Shown one piece after another: positions 15,121-24,076 of a stretch of 64,000 bases of DNA (the first letter of the stretch is position 1; each line of letters begins with the position of its first letter). The position numbers and the translations under genes are program-made. The notes under the pieces were generated by a model that was not told the origin of the DNA, did not search any database, and saw only the letters and a list, made by a program, of their open reading frames with translations. This DNA comes from Gordonia phthalatica (GTDB lineage Bacteria; Actinomycetota; Actinomycetes; Mycobacteriales; Mycobacteriaceae). Location: positions 1,488,001 through 1,552,000 of the forward strand of contig NZ_CP011853.1 of assembly GCF_001305675.1 (NCBI RefSeq), in the 5' to 3' direction.

Positions 15121-18100
15121 TCAGTTGAACGCCTCGTCGACGATCTCCTGCTGCTCCACCGCGTGCACCTTGCTGGAACCGGACGACGGAGCGGACATCG
15201 CGCGGCGCGAGACGCGCCGCAGACCGGCCAGCAGCTCGGGCAGCATCTCCGGGAGCCAGAGGCCGAGGAACGGCCACGGACCCTGGTTGGCGGGCTCCTC
15301 CTGGACCCAGCGGAAGTCCTTCGCGTTCGGGTACGCCTCGAGGGTGCGTGCCAGGCGGCGGTAGGGGACCGGGTACAGCTGCTCGACGCGGACGATGGCG
15401 ACGTCGTCGCGGCCGTCCTTCTCCTTGCGGGCGGCCAGCTCGTAGTACAGCTTGCCGCTGACCAGAAGGACGCGCTGGACCTTATTGCGGTCGCCACCGT
15501 TCTTGAAGGCGGGGTCGTCGATCACCGAGAGGAACTTGCCCTCGGTGAACTCCTCGACCGGCGAGACGGCGGCCTTGTTGCGGAGCATCGACTTCGGGGT
15601 GAAGACCACGAGCGGGCGGCTGATGCCGTCGTGCACGTGGCGACGCAGCAGATGGAAGTAGCTCGCCGGGGTCGACGGCAGCGCGACGGTCATCGAACCC
15701 TCGGCACACAGCTGCAGGAAGCGCTCGATGCGTCCCGAGGTGTGGTCGGGTCCCTGACCCTCGTGACCGTGCGGCAGGAGCAGGACCACGTCGCTGCGCT
15801 GACCCCACTTGGCCTCGCCGGAACTGATGAACTCGTCGATGACCGACTGGGCGCCGTTGACGAAGTCGCCGAACTGCGCCTCCCACATGACCAGGGCGTC
15901 GGGGTCGGCGACGGCGTAGCCGTACTCGAAGCCGAGGACGCCGTACTCCGACAGCGGGGAGTCGTAGACCAGGAATCGGCCGGTCGCGTCGGGCAGGTGG
16001 TTCAGCGGGGTGTACTCGCTGCCGTTCTCCCGGTCGATGAGGACCGAGTGACGCTGCGTGAACGTGCCGCGGCGGGCGTCCTGACCCGACAGGCGGACGG
16101 TGCGGCCCTCCTGGACCAGCGAACCGAAGGCCATCATCTCGGCGAACGACCAGTCGACGTTGCCCTTGGTGGGCATCTCGTGGCGACGCTTGATGACCGG
16201 CTTCACGCGCGGGTGCGCGGTGAAGCCCTCCGGCACGTTGCCGAAGGCGTCGCCGATCTGCTGCAGGCGCTCCTGGTCGACGGCGGTGACGAGCTTGGTG
16301 ACCAGCGTCTGGTCGCCCTCCACCGACGGCGACGCCTCGGGCGTGTGACGCTCGAGTTCCTTGACCTCGACGAACACGCGCTCCAGCTGACCCTGGTAGT
16401 CGCGGAGGGCGTCCTCGGCCTCCTTGGTCGAGATGTCACCGCGGCCGATGAGGGCTTCGGTGTAGCTCTTGCGGACGCTGCGGAGGTTGTTGATGACGTC
16501 GTACATGGCCGGCTGGGTCATCGACGGGTCGTCGCCCTCGTTGTGGCCCAGGCGGCGGTAGCAGACCAGGTCGATGACCACGTCGCGGTTGAACGCCTCG
16601 CGGTAGTCGACGGCCAGCTTGGCGGCCCAGACGCAGGCCTCGGGGTCGTCGCCGTTCACGTGGAAGACCGGCGCACTGATCATCTTGGCGATGTCGGTGC
16701 AGTACTGCGTGGAGCGGGAGTGCTCGGGCGCGGTGGTGAAGCCGATCTGGTTGTTCACGACGATGTGCACGGTGCCGCCGGTGCGGTAGCCGGGCAGCAT
16801 CGACATGTTGAGGACCTCGGCCACGATGCCCTGGCCGGCGAACGCCGCGTCACCGTGCAGCATCAGCGGGAGGACGCCGAACTTCTTGTCCTCGCTCATG
16901 CCGTCCTGCTTGGCGCGGACGATGCCCTCCAGGACCGGGTCGACGGCCTCCAGGTGGCTGGGGTTGGCGGTCAGCGAGACGGTGATCTCGTTGTCGCCGA
17001 ACATCTGGTAGTACTTGCCCTCGGCGCCGAGGTGGTACTTCACGTCGCCCGAGCCGTGGGACTCGGCGGGACCGAGGTTGCCCTCGAACTCGCTGAAGAC
17101 CTTCGAGTAGGGCTTGCCGACGATGTTCGTCAGGACGTTCAGGCGACCGCGGTGCGGCATGCCGATGACGACCTCGTCGAGCTCGTGCTCGGCGCTCTGA
17201 TCCAGGACGGCGTCCATCATCGGGATGACGGCTTCCGCGCCCTCGAGGGAGAAGCGCTTCTGACCGACGTACTTGGTGGCGAGGAAGGTCTCGAAGGCCT
17301 CGGCGGCGTTGAGCTTGCTCAGGATGTACTTCTGCTCGGCCACCGGCGGCTTGACGTGCTTGATCTCCACGCGCTCCTGGAGCCAGCGCTGCTGCTCGGG
17401 ATCCAGGATGTGCGTGTACTCGACGCCGACGTGACGGCAGTAGGCGTCGCGCAGGATCGACAGGACGTCGCGCAACTTCATGTCGCGCTGGCCGTGGAAG
17501 CCGCCGACCTTGAACGAGCGGTCCAGGTCCCACAGGGTGAGGCCGTAGGTGAGGACGTCCAGGTCGGGGTGAGCGGCCTTGGCGGCGGCGTCCATCATCA
17601 GCGGGTCGGTGTCGGCCATCAGGTGACCGCGGCTGCGGTACGCGGCGATCAGCTCGAGGACGCGGGTGTTCTTGTCGACCAGGCCCGCGGGGATGTCGCG
17701 ACGCCAGCGGACCGGCTCGTACGGGATCCGCAGCGACGTGAACAGTTCGTCCCAGAAGTCGTCGCTGATGATCAGGTTGTGAATGGTGCGCAGGAAGTCG
17801 CCCGACTCCGCACCCTGGATGATGCGGTGGTCGTAGGTCGACGTCAGCGTCATCAGCTTGCCGACGCCCATGGCGGCGATCTGCTCGTCGCTGGCGCCCT
17901 GGAACTCGGCGGGGTACTCCATGGCGCCTGCACCGATGATGGTGCCCTGACCCTGCATCAAGCGGGGGACCGAGTGGACGGTGCCGATGGTGCCCGGGTT
18001 GGTCAGCGAGATGGTGACGCCTGCGAAGTCGTCGGCGCCGAGCTTGCCGTTGCGCGCGCGGCGGACGATGTCCTCGTAGGCGGCCACGAACTCGCCGAAG

Positions 18101-18876
18101 TTCATCGCCTCGCAGCCCTTGATGGCGGCGACGACGAGCGTGCGGTTGCCGTTCTTGCCCGGCAGGTCGATCGCGAGACCGAGGTTGGTGTGCGCGGGGC
18201 TCACCACGTTCGGCTTGCCGTCGACGATGGCGAAGTGGTTGTTCATGCTCGGGAACGCCTTGAGCGCCTGGACGATCGCGTAGCCGAGGATGTGGGTGAA
18301 GCTCACCTTGCCGCCGCGGGTGCGGGCGAGGTGGTTGTTGATGACGACGCGGTTGTCGATCATCAGCTTCGCCGGGATGGCGCGGACGCTCGTCGCGGTC
18401 GGCACCTCCAGCGAAGCGTTCATGTTGCGGACGATCGCTGCGGCCGGGCCGCGCAGGACGCGGTTCGTGTCGACGGCGTCGGCGTCGGCGGGCTTCGCGG
18501 TCGACGCGGCCATCGACGTGCCGGACGCGGCCTTGGTGGCGGCGGACTCGCGGGCGGGGGCCGGCGTCCGAGCGGGGGCGGCGGCCTTCTTGGCGGGCTC
18601 GGTGTCGAGCGTCACGGCCTGCTTCGGTGCGACACGCGCGGCCGGAGCCGGAGCCGGAGCCGCGGGGGCGGCGGGAGGCGTCGCTGCGGGTGCGGGCGCC
18701 GCGGGCGGCGTCGCACCGTTCGCGGGGGCTGCGGCAGTCGTGCTGGGACGGTAGTTCTTGAGAAGCTCGTGCCAGCTCGGATCGACTGATTCAGGGTTGG
18801 TCTGGAATCGCTGGTACATCTCCTCGACCAGCCATTCGTTTTGTCCGAAGTCAGATTCGGATATCGAACTGCTCAC
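15121..18876 (-). CDS. kgd: Multifunctional 2-oxoglutarate metabolism enzyme (2-oxoglutarate decarboxylase/dehydrogenase)
   Basis: 1251 residues, matching the mycobacterial Kgd/OdhA fusion of an E2-type succinyltransferase domain with a thiamine-diphosphate E1 component. The start GTG at 18876 gives the family-typical opening SESDFGQNEWLVEEMY. Residues about 40-130 are an Ala/Pro-rich linker; there is no lipoyl domain. The acyltransferase core carries YDHRIIQGAESGDF (about residue 400), and the E1 core carries VIGMPHRGRLNVL and GDAAFAGQGIV. It converts 2-oxoglutarate to succinyl-CoA with partner E2/E3, or to succinic semialdehyde. In this group it is controlled by the FHA protein GarA/OdhI, not seen here. 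A frame reaching back to 19053 is upstream read-through. Confidence 0.95.
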   Translation of the reverse strand: MSSSISESDFGQNEWLVEEMYQRFQTNPESVDPSWHELLKNYRPSTTAAAPANGATPPAAPAPAATPPAAPAAPAPAPAARVAPKQAVTLDTEPAKKAAAPARTPAPARESAATKAASGTSMAASTAKPADADAVDTNRVLRGPAAAIVRNMNASLEVPTATSVRAIPAKLMIDNRVVINNHLARTRGGKVSFTHILGYAIVQALKAFPSMNNHFAIVDGKPNVVSPAHTNLGLAIDLPGKNGNRTLVVAAIKGCEAMNFGEFVAAYEDIVRRARNGKLGADDFAGVTISLTNPGTIGTVHSVPRLMQGQGTIIGAGAMEYPAEFQGASDEQIAAMGVGKLMTLTSTYDHRIIQGAESGDFLRTIHNLIISDDFWDELFTSLRIPYEPVRWRRDIPAGLVDKNTRVLELIAAYRSRGHLMADTDPLMMDAAAKAAHPDLDVLTYGLTLWDLDRSFKVGGFHGQRDMKLRDVLSILRDAYCRHVGVEYTHILDPEQQRWLQERVEIKHVKPPVAEQKYILSKLNAAEAFETFLATKYVGQKRFSLEGAEAVIPMMDAVLDQSAEHELDEVVIGMPHRGRLNVLTNIVGKPYSKVFSEFEGNLGPAESHGSGDVKYHLGAEGKYYQMFGDNEITVSLTANPSHLEAVDPVLEGIVRAKQDGMSEDKKFGVLPLMLHGDAAFAGQGIVAEVLNMSMLPGYRTGGTVHIVVNNQIGFTTAPEHSRSTQYCTDIAKMISAPVFHVNGDDPEACVWAAKLAVDYREAFNRDVVIDLVCYRRLGHNEGDDPSMTQPAMYDVINNLRSVRKSYTEALIGRGDISTKEAEDALRDYQGQLERVFVEVKELERHTPEASPSVEGDQTLVTKLVTAVDQERLQQIGDAFGNVPEGFTAHPRVKPVIKRRHEMPTKGNVDWSFAEMMAFGSLVQEGRTVRLSGQDARRGTFTQRHSVLIDRENGSEYTPLNHLPDATGRFLVYDSPLSEYGVLGFEYGYAVADPDALVMWEAQFGDFVNGAQSVIDEFISSGEAKWGQRSDVVLLLPHGHEGQGPDHTSGRIERFLQLCAEGSMTVALPSTPASYFHLLRRHVHDGISRPLVVFTPKSMLRNKAAVSPVEEFTEGKFLSVIDDPAFKNGGDRNKVQRVLLVSGKLYYELAARKEKDGRDDVAIVRVEQLYPVPYRRLARTLEAYPNAKDFRWVQEEPANQGPWPFLGLWLPEMLPELLAGLRRVSRRAMSAPSSGSSKVHAVEQQEIVDEAFN

Positions 18877-19164
18877 AGCGTTGTCTCGCCTCAATTCACC
18901 CAGGTGTTTTTCGATCGCTCGGCAGGCGGGCGCTTGATCTCGTGAACCGTCGCCGACCTGCCAACAGTCGATGGTACGCGGCAGCGTCACGGCCCGTGCG
19001 AACTGCGCGACACCGACCAGGGCAGTATGCGGGTAGTGGTCAAAATCACGCAATGGGACGAACGAATTGCGGTGGATATGTCGGGTTTGGCAAGTTCGGC
19101 GTCTGTCTGCTGATAGGCGCTGCGTACGGATTGAGTGTGTTCACCTATCAATCGCGGTCTGCGG
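18877..19164. other. Intergenic region upstream of kgd
   Basis: 288 bases between the kgd start and the ABC exporter stop, presumably holding the kgd promoter on the minus strand. A widely spaced inverted repeat, TGATAGG (19111-19117) and CCTATCA (19144-19150), is visible; nothing else is convincing. Confidence 0.4.
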
Positions 19165-22100
19165 TCATCGGATGCCGACCGGATCGGTCGGTGCGCGGTC
19201 GTCGCAGGCGTCCGGGGAGACCCCGGCATCCCACAGTCGCCGGTATGGTCCGCGGGCGGCGAAGAGTTCGTCGTGGGTGCCGAGTTCGACGATTCGACCA
19301 TCGTCGACGACGGCGATCACGTCGGCGCGGGCGGCCGTCGCCAGCCGGTGCGCCACGATGACGCTGGTCCGACGATGCGCGAGAGCTTCGCCCGCCGCGA
19401 GGACCTGTGCCTCGGTCGCCTGGTCGAGCGTCGCGGTGGCCTCGTCGAGCAGGATGAGGTCCGGTTCGACGAGTTCGGCCCGGGCGAGGGCGATCAGCTG
19501 GCGTTGACCGGCGGAGAGGCCGCGGCCTCGTTCGGCGATGCCGAACTCCATGCCGCCGGGCAGTGCCGCGATCATGCTCGCCGCGCCGACACGACGCGCG
19601 GCCTCGGCGATCTGCTCGCGATGGGCGTCGGGACGACCGTAGGCGATGTTGTCCGCCACGGTTCCGGCGAACAGGTGGGGTTCCTGCGGGACCACGCCGA
19701 GGCGGCTGCGATAGCGGGGGAGGTCGAGTTCGCGGAGGTCGGTGCCGTCCATGCGTACGGTGCCGTGCGTCGGATCGTAGAACCGGGCGAGGAGCTTCAC
19801 GATGGTCGACTTGCCCGCACCGGTGGTGCCGACGAGGGCGAGTGATGTGCCCGCGGGGATCGTCAGGTCGACGTCTGTGAGGGCCGGGCGGTCGGCGCCG
19901 GAGTAGCGGAAGTCGACGGCGTCGAGGCGGACGTCGCCGCGGAAGGCGGGAGCTGCGAGCACCTCGGCCGACGGAGCGGTGTCGGCCTGCGGTGCGTCGA
20001 CCAGCGAACTCGGGGTCAGCAGCAGGTCGCGGATTCGGCGCAGTCCCACCGCTGCCTGCTGGTACGCGTCGAACACCGTGGTGAGTTGCTGCACCGGACC
20101 GAACAGCATCGCCAGGTACAGGACGAAGGCGATCAGAGTGCCGGACGACAGTGATCCGGAGGTCACCTGGTGGGCGCCGACGCCCAGGACCACGGCGGTC
20201 GCGGCCTCGGAGCAGAAGGTGATGAACGGGAAGTACAGCGAGATGGCCCGCTGGGAGTCCATCCGCGCCTCCACCCAGGCGTCGCTGCGGCGGCCGAACT
20301 CGGCCTGTGCCACCGGGATGTGCCGGTACGCGCGAGTGGTGGCCAGACCGGCGATGTTCTCCTGGAAATCGGCGTTCACAGCCGACACCAGTTCGCGAGT
20401 GCGGGTGTACGCGCGGGACGAGTAGCGACGGAAGATCACGGTCGCGACGAGCAGGATCGGAATGACCGGGGCGATGACGAGCGCCAGTTCCCAATCGGTC
20501 GCCAGCAGGGCGCCGGACACGCCGAACAGGGTGAGTACGGCGATCACCGCCGTCGACAGGCCGTTCTGCACGAACCCCGACAGGGCGTCGACGTCGGTGG
20601 TCATGCGCGTCATGATGCGACCCGACAGTTCGCGCTCGTAGTAGTCCAGACCGAGTCGCTGCAGGTGGGCGTAGCTGCGGATCCGGAGGGCGTACAGGAC
20701 GCGTTCGCCGGCGCGCGCAGAGGTGACGACGTTGACGGCTCCGGTCACCCAGGTCACCGCGACCAGTGCGACGCCCGCGACGGTCGCGAGGCCGATGATC
20801 GTCGCGTCGGCGCGACCGGCGGCGTCGAGCACGGTGCGCGCGAGAGTCGGGAACACCAGGCCGATCAGCGTCTCGACGGCGATCGTCCCCACCACCGCGG
20901 CCAGCAGCAGGCGCACGGGGCGGAGGATCTGTCGGAGGCTGAACGACGGTCGGTGCCTGCGGGCGGCGTCGACGTCGACGTGCGGCGGTTCGTCGGCCGG
21001 GGGCAGGGCGTCGACGGCGGCGCGGATCTCGTCGGTGGCGGGCAGGGAGCCGAGGGCGCCGGAGCGGCCGCCGTGCATGCGGGCGGGAGCGGCAGTCTGC
21101 AGACGAGCTCTCGGCGCTTCGCCGTCGACGCCGCCGGGCCACAGGTCGTCGACGGTGATCGAAGACTGCTGCTGGACGCTCGCCGCGGCCGCCGCGCGCT
21201 GGTCTGCGGTGTCGGTGGCGGACATCAGGCGCCGGAACAGCGAGCTGCGTCGTGACAGTTCGGCGACGGTACCGATGTCGGCGACGGCTCCGTGGTCGAG
21301 GACGGCGACGCGATCGGCGATGGCGAGGGTGGAGTCGCGGTGGGCCAGGACCAGCATCGTGGTGCCCAGCGACCGGAAGTGCGCGAAGATCCGGGCCTCG
21401 GTCGCGGCGTCGACGGCGGAGGTCGCGTCGTCGAGGACCAGGACGCGGCTGCCGCGATGGAGCGCCCGAGCCAGAGCCACCCGCTGGCGTTGACCGCCGG
21501 ACAGGGTGAGGCCGCGTTCGCCCACGCCGGTGTCGTAGCCGTCGGGGAGGTCGGCCGCGAAGTCGGCCGCCGCCGCACGGGCTGCGGCGACGATCGACTC
21601 GTCGGCATGGGCCGGGGCCTCATCGGCGCCGAGCGCGATGTTGGCGGCGATGGTCGTGGAGTAGAGGAACGGCTCGTCGAAGGCGAAGGAGACCGCGTCG
21701 TACAGGCTGTCGGTCGACACGGTCGCGAGGTCGGCGCGCGCCCCGTCGGCGCCGATCAGGGCGATGGTGCCCGCATCGGGGCGGTACGCGCCGGTCACGA
21801 GTTCGGCGAGAGTCGATTTGCCCGAGCCCGGGCCGCCGACCACGGCGACGCACTCGCCGGGTCGGATCGTCAGGTCCAGGTCGGCCAGGACGGTGCGGTC
21901 GTCGTACCGGACCGAGACGCCGTTGAAGCTCAGCCCGAGCGGACCGTCCGGGGCGGTCTCGGTGTTGGCGAACGCATCGTCGCGAGGATGGTCGATGACC
22001 TCGTACACGCGGGTGACGGCCGACGCGGCGAGCTGGGCGTTCACCACGAGGTTGGTGAGGATCCGAGCCAGGCCCGACATCGTCGCCAGGTAGGTGGAGA

Positions 22101-22968
22101 ACGCGAGGAAGGTGCCCGGGGTGATCTCGCCGAGGTACACGAGGTAGCCGCCGAGACCGATCACGGCGACCATGCCGAGTTGGGGGACCGCACCCATGGT
22201 CGGCATGAAGCGGGAGCTGATCTTCGCTGCGCGCAGCTTGAACCGGTACAGGGTGTCGCCGAGGGCCGCGAGCTCGTCGGTGGCGCGCCGTTCCTGACCG
22301 AAGCCCTTCACCACCCGCACCCCGGTCACCGTCTCCTCGACGTGGCCCGCCACTTCGGCGGCCGACTGCTGCGCCGCCCACGTCGCGGCGAACAGACGTC
22401 GTCTGCTGCGGTAGACGATCACCGCGATCAGCGGGACCACCGCCACCGCGACCAGGGTGAGCAGCGGCGACAACCAGGCCATGACCGTCAGCGACAGCAC
22501 CACCTGCACGGCGCCGCCGAGGGACAGCGGGGCCATCGCGAGGAGAGATTGGACGATCTGCAGGTCCGAGATCGAGCGCGACACCACCTGGCCCGTGCGG
22601 ATGGTGTCCCGGGAGGGGCCGTCCACGTGGTGGAGGGTGTCCAGGAGTCGACGTCGGAGGGTGTCCTGCACGGTGATCGCCATGCGGCCGGCCGTCATCC
22701 GGCGCCCGAACTGCCCGGCGTATCGGATCACGGCGCCGACCAGCAGAGCACCGATCAGCGCGGGCAGGCCGAATCGACCGGATCCGTGGCCGGTGGCGGT
22801 GTCGATCGCGGCTTTGGTCAGCAGCGGGGCGACGATGTCGACGGCCACCGCGCCCAGCGTCGCGACTGTCATCACGATCGCCAGGCGGCGGTGCCTCCAA
22901 CACTCGGCGACGAGCCGACGGATCCAGCCGTCGGCCGCCGGTGTCGCAGTCGGTGGACGGTCGGTCAA
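19165..22968 (-). CDS. Fused heterodimer-type ABC exporter (TMD-NBD-TMD-NBD)
   Basis: 1267 residues containing two complete ABC exporter half-transporters in one chain. Half 1 has membrane segments over about residues 20-290, Walker A GGPGSGKST, signature LSGGQRQRVALAR, and a Walker B ending LVLDDATSAVD with Asp in place of the catalytic Glu. Its Q-loop position reads FAFDEPF, lacking Gln. Half 2 has Walker A GTTGAGKST, signature LSAGQRQLIALAR, a normal LILLDEATATLD and H-loop VAHR. This is the pattern of heterodimeric exporters with one degenerate and one active ATP site. The mycobacterial Rv1272c/Rv1273c pair is the likely separate-gene equivalent (inference). The start is TTG at 22968, overlapping the upstream stop as TTGA. 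Substrate unknown; possibly a lipid or drug. Confidence 0.88.
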   Translation of the reverse strand: MTDRPPTATPAADGWIRRLVAECWRHRRLAIVMTVATLGAVAVDIVAPLLTKAAIDTATGHGSGRFGLPALIGALLVGAVIRYAGQFGRRMTAGRMAITVQDTLRRRLLDTLHHVDGPSRDTIRTGQVVSRSISDLQIVQSLLAMAPLSLGGAVQVVLSLTVMAWLSPLLTLVAVAVVPLIAVIVYRSRRRLFAATWAAQQSAAEVAGHVEETVTGVRVVKGFGQERRATDELAALGDTLYRFKLRAAKISSRFMPTMGAVPQLGMVAVIGLGGYLVYLGEITPGTFLAFSTYLATMSGLARILTNLVVNAQLAASAVTRVYEVIDHPRDDAFANTETAPDGPLGLSFNGVSVRYDDRTVLADLDLTIRPGECVAVVGGPGSGKSTLAELVTGAYRPDAGTIALIGADGARADLATVSTDSLYDAVSFAFDEPFLYSTTIAANIALGADEAPAHADESIVAAARAAAADFAADLPDGYDTGVGERGLTLSGGQRQRVALARALHRGSRVLVLDDATSAVDAATEARIFAHFRSLGTTMLVLAHRDSTLAIADRVAVLDHGAVADIGTVAELSRRSSLFRRLMSATDTADQRAAAAASVQQQSSITVDDLWPGGVDGEAPRARLQTAAPARMHGGRSGALGSLPATDEIRAAVDALPPADEPPHVDVDAARRHRPSFSLRQILRPVRLLLAAVVGTIAVETLIGLVFPTLARTVLDAAGRADATIIGLATVAGVALVAVTWVTGAVNVVTSARAGERVLYALRIRSYAHLQRLGLDYYERELSGRIMTRMTTDVDALSGFVQNGLSTAVIAVLTLFGVSGALLATDWELALVIAPVIPILLVATVIFRRYSSRAYTRTRELVSAVNADFQENIAGLATTRAYRHIPVAQAEFGRRSDAWVEARMDSQRAISLYFPFITFCSEAATAVVLGVGAHQVTSGSLSSGTLIAFVLYLAMLFGPVQQLTTVFDAYQQAAVGLRRIRDLLLTPSSLVDAPQADTAPSAEVLAAPAFRGDVRLDAVDFRYSGADRPALTDVDLTIPAGTSLALVGTTGAGKSTIVKLLARFYDPTHGTVRMDGTDLRELDLPRYRSRLGVVPQEPHLFAGTVADNIAYGRPDAHREQIAEAARRVGAASMIAALPGGMEFGIAERGRGLSAGQRQLIALARAELVEPDLILLDEATATLDQATEAQVLAAGEALAHRRTSVIVAHRLATAARADVIAVVDDGRIVELGTHDELFAARGPYRRLWDAGVSPDACDDRAPTDPVGIR

Positions 22969-23777
22969 CCCGCCTCGATGGCACTGCGCAGACCGACGAC
23001 CTCACCGTCGAGATCCCAGAAGCGCGGCGGGGGACCGAACGCCTCGCGGGCGTTCCGGAGGACCAGTGAGCCGAGCGCCCGGTTGCCGACGCCGCCGATC
23101 ACCGCGCCGATGCCGCCCGGGATCAGCTTGCCCATCACCACGGGCGCCTTGCCCAAGGTGAACTTGCGGACGAAACGGTTGCCGAGGGTCCGGTTGATGG
23201 TCTTGAGGTTGATCTTCGGGAGTCCCGGCACGTCGAGCTTGGCCATGGCGTCCCGGCTCTTGGCGCCGATCGCCTTGCCGACGATCGTGGTGCCCTCGTC
23301 GCCCAGCGCGACGGCGAGAACCAGGGTCTTGCGGCGTTCGGCGTCGGCGGGGGAGATCCCGTGGACCTCGGCGATCGCCAAGGCGAGCAGTGCGGACGCC
23401 TCGATGAAGAGAGCGCTCTCGGCGGTGATGGCGCCCAGCGCGGCGACGGTGCCGATGCCCGGGACTGCGGAGGTGGCGCCGACGGCGCCACCGGATGCGG
23501 TGACCGTGCGCAGGTAGTGCTTCTCGAGTCGACGGATCACCTGCTCGGGGCTCTCGTCGGGGTGCTTCGCGCGGACGCGCTCCACATACTTGGCGACGGC
23601 GGGCTGCTGCAGGCGCTGCGCCTTGTCGACCAGTGCGCCCAGGACCGCAAGGGTGCCCTTGCCCGCCTTGCGCTGGTCCTGGGTGAGTGCATCCTCGGTC
23701 GCCGCGGCGGGCAGTGCGCTGCCGCTGGGGTCGTAGACGACGTCCTTCCGGGCAGCGTCGCGCTTCGATTTACGCAT
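22965..23777 (-). CDS. Hypothetical protein with Gly/Ala-rich hydrophobic segments (Rv1249c-like by position)
   Basis: 270 residues. A charged, probably coiled N-terminal 110 residues is followed by hydrophobic Gly/Ala-rich stretches (about residues 112-160, and GKLIPGGIGAVIGGVGNRAL at about 215-234). This recalls EcsC-like or membrane-associated proteins. No catalytic motif is seen. It lies between kgd and an MFS pump as Rv1249c does in M. tuberculosis, though the ABC exporter is inserted here. The ATG at 23777 has GGAGG upstream. It overlaps the ABC exporter start by four bases, so it may serve that exporter. Function not assigned. Confidence 0.7.
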   Translation of the reverse strand: MRKSKRDAARKDVVYDPSGSALPAAATEDALTQDQRKAGKGTLAVLGALVDKAQRLQQPAVAKYVERVRAKHPDESPEQVIRRLEKHYLRTVTASGGAVGATSAVPGIGTVAALGAITAESALFIEASALLALAIAEVHGISPADAERRKTLVLAVALGDEGTTIVGKAIGAKSRDAMAKLDVPGLPKINLKTINRTLGNRFVRKFTLGKAPVVMGKLIPGGIGAVIGGVGNRALGSLVLRNAREAFGPPPRFWDLDGEVVGLRSAIEAG

Positions 23778-24076
23778 GTCGGTCCTCCCTCGTTCGCTCC
23801 GACTCGCGGTTGCGAGGCGCAGTCAGGCGATGTCACAACTGTATGCGCGACCACCGACATCGTGCGGTGGCGAGCAACATGACCTCGGCGGCTCGGGACC
23901 CGCGCGGACGCGGTGAACCACCTTCGTACAAGCCATTGTGTGCCGGAGATATTCCGCTCCGGGTGTCACGTCCGTCACACGACGTTTTCGCTGGTCGGCG
24001 TACTCGAAACGGGGGTCGTCGCCGGTCGGTGATCGGTGCTAGCCTTGGCCGGTTCATCACGCGAAAGGCGAGTTCA
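23778..24076 (+). promoter_or_regulatory. Divergent intergenic region with MFS gene promoter
   Basis: About 300 bases between two divergent genes. TAGCCT at 24040-24045 is a good -10 box, predicting a 25-base leader that carries GAAAGG at 24062-24067 ahead of the GTG at 24077. A short inverted pair GTGT...ACAC lies at about 23966-23980. No gene is seen. Confidence 0.4.

Noticed and set aside
18877..19053. An upstream start for Kgd adding 59 residues
   Set aside because: The extra residues do not resemble the family, and GTG at 18876 gives the conserved FGQNEWLVEEMY opening at the usual position.
19111..19150. Inverted repeat TGATAGG...CCTATCA upstream of kgd
   Set aside because: Seven-base arms 26 bases apart are too weak to call an operator or hairpin by themselves.
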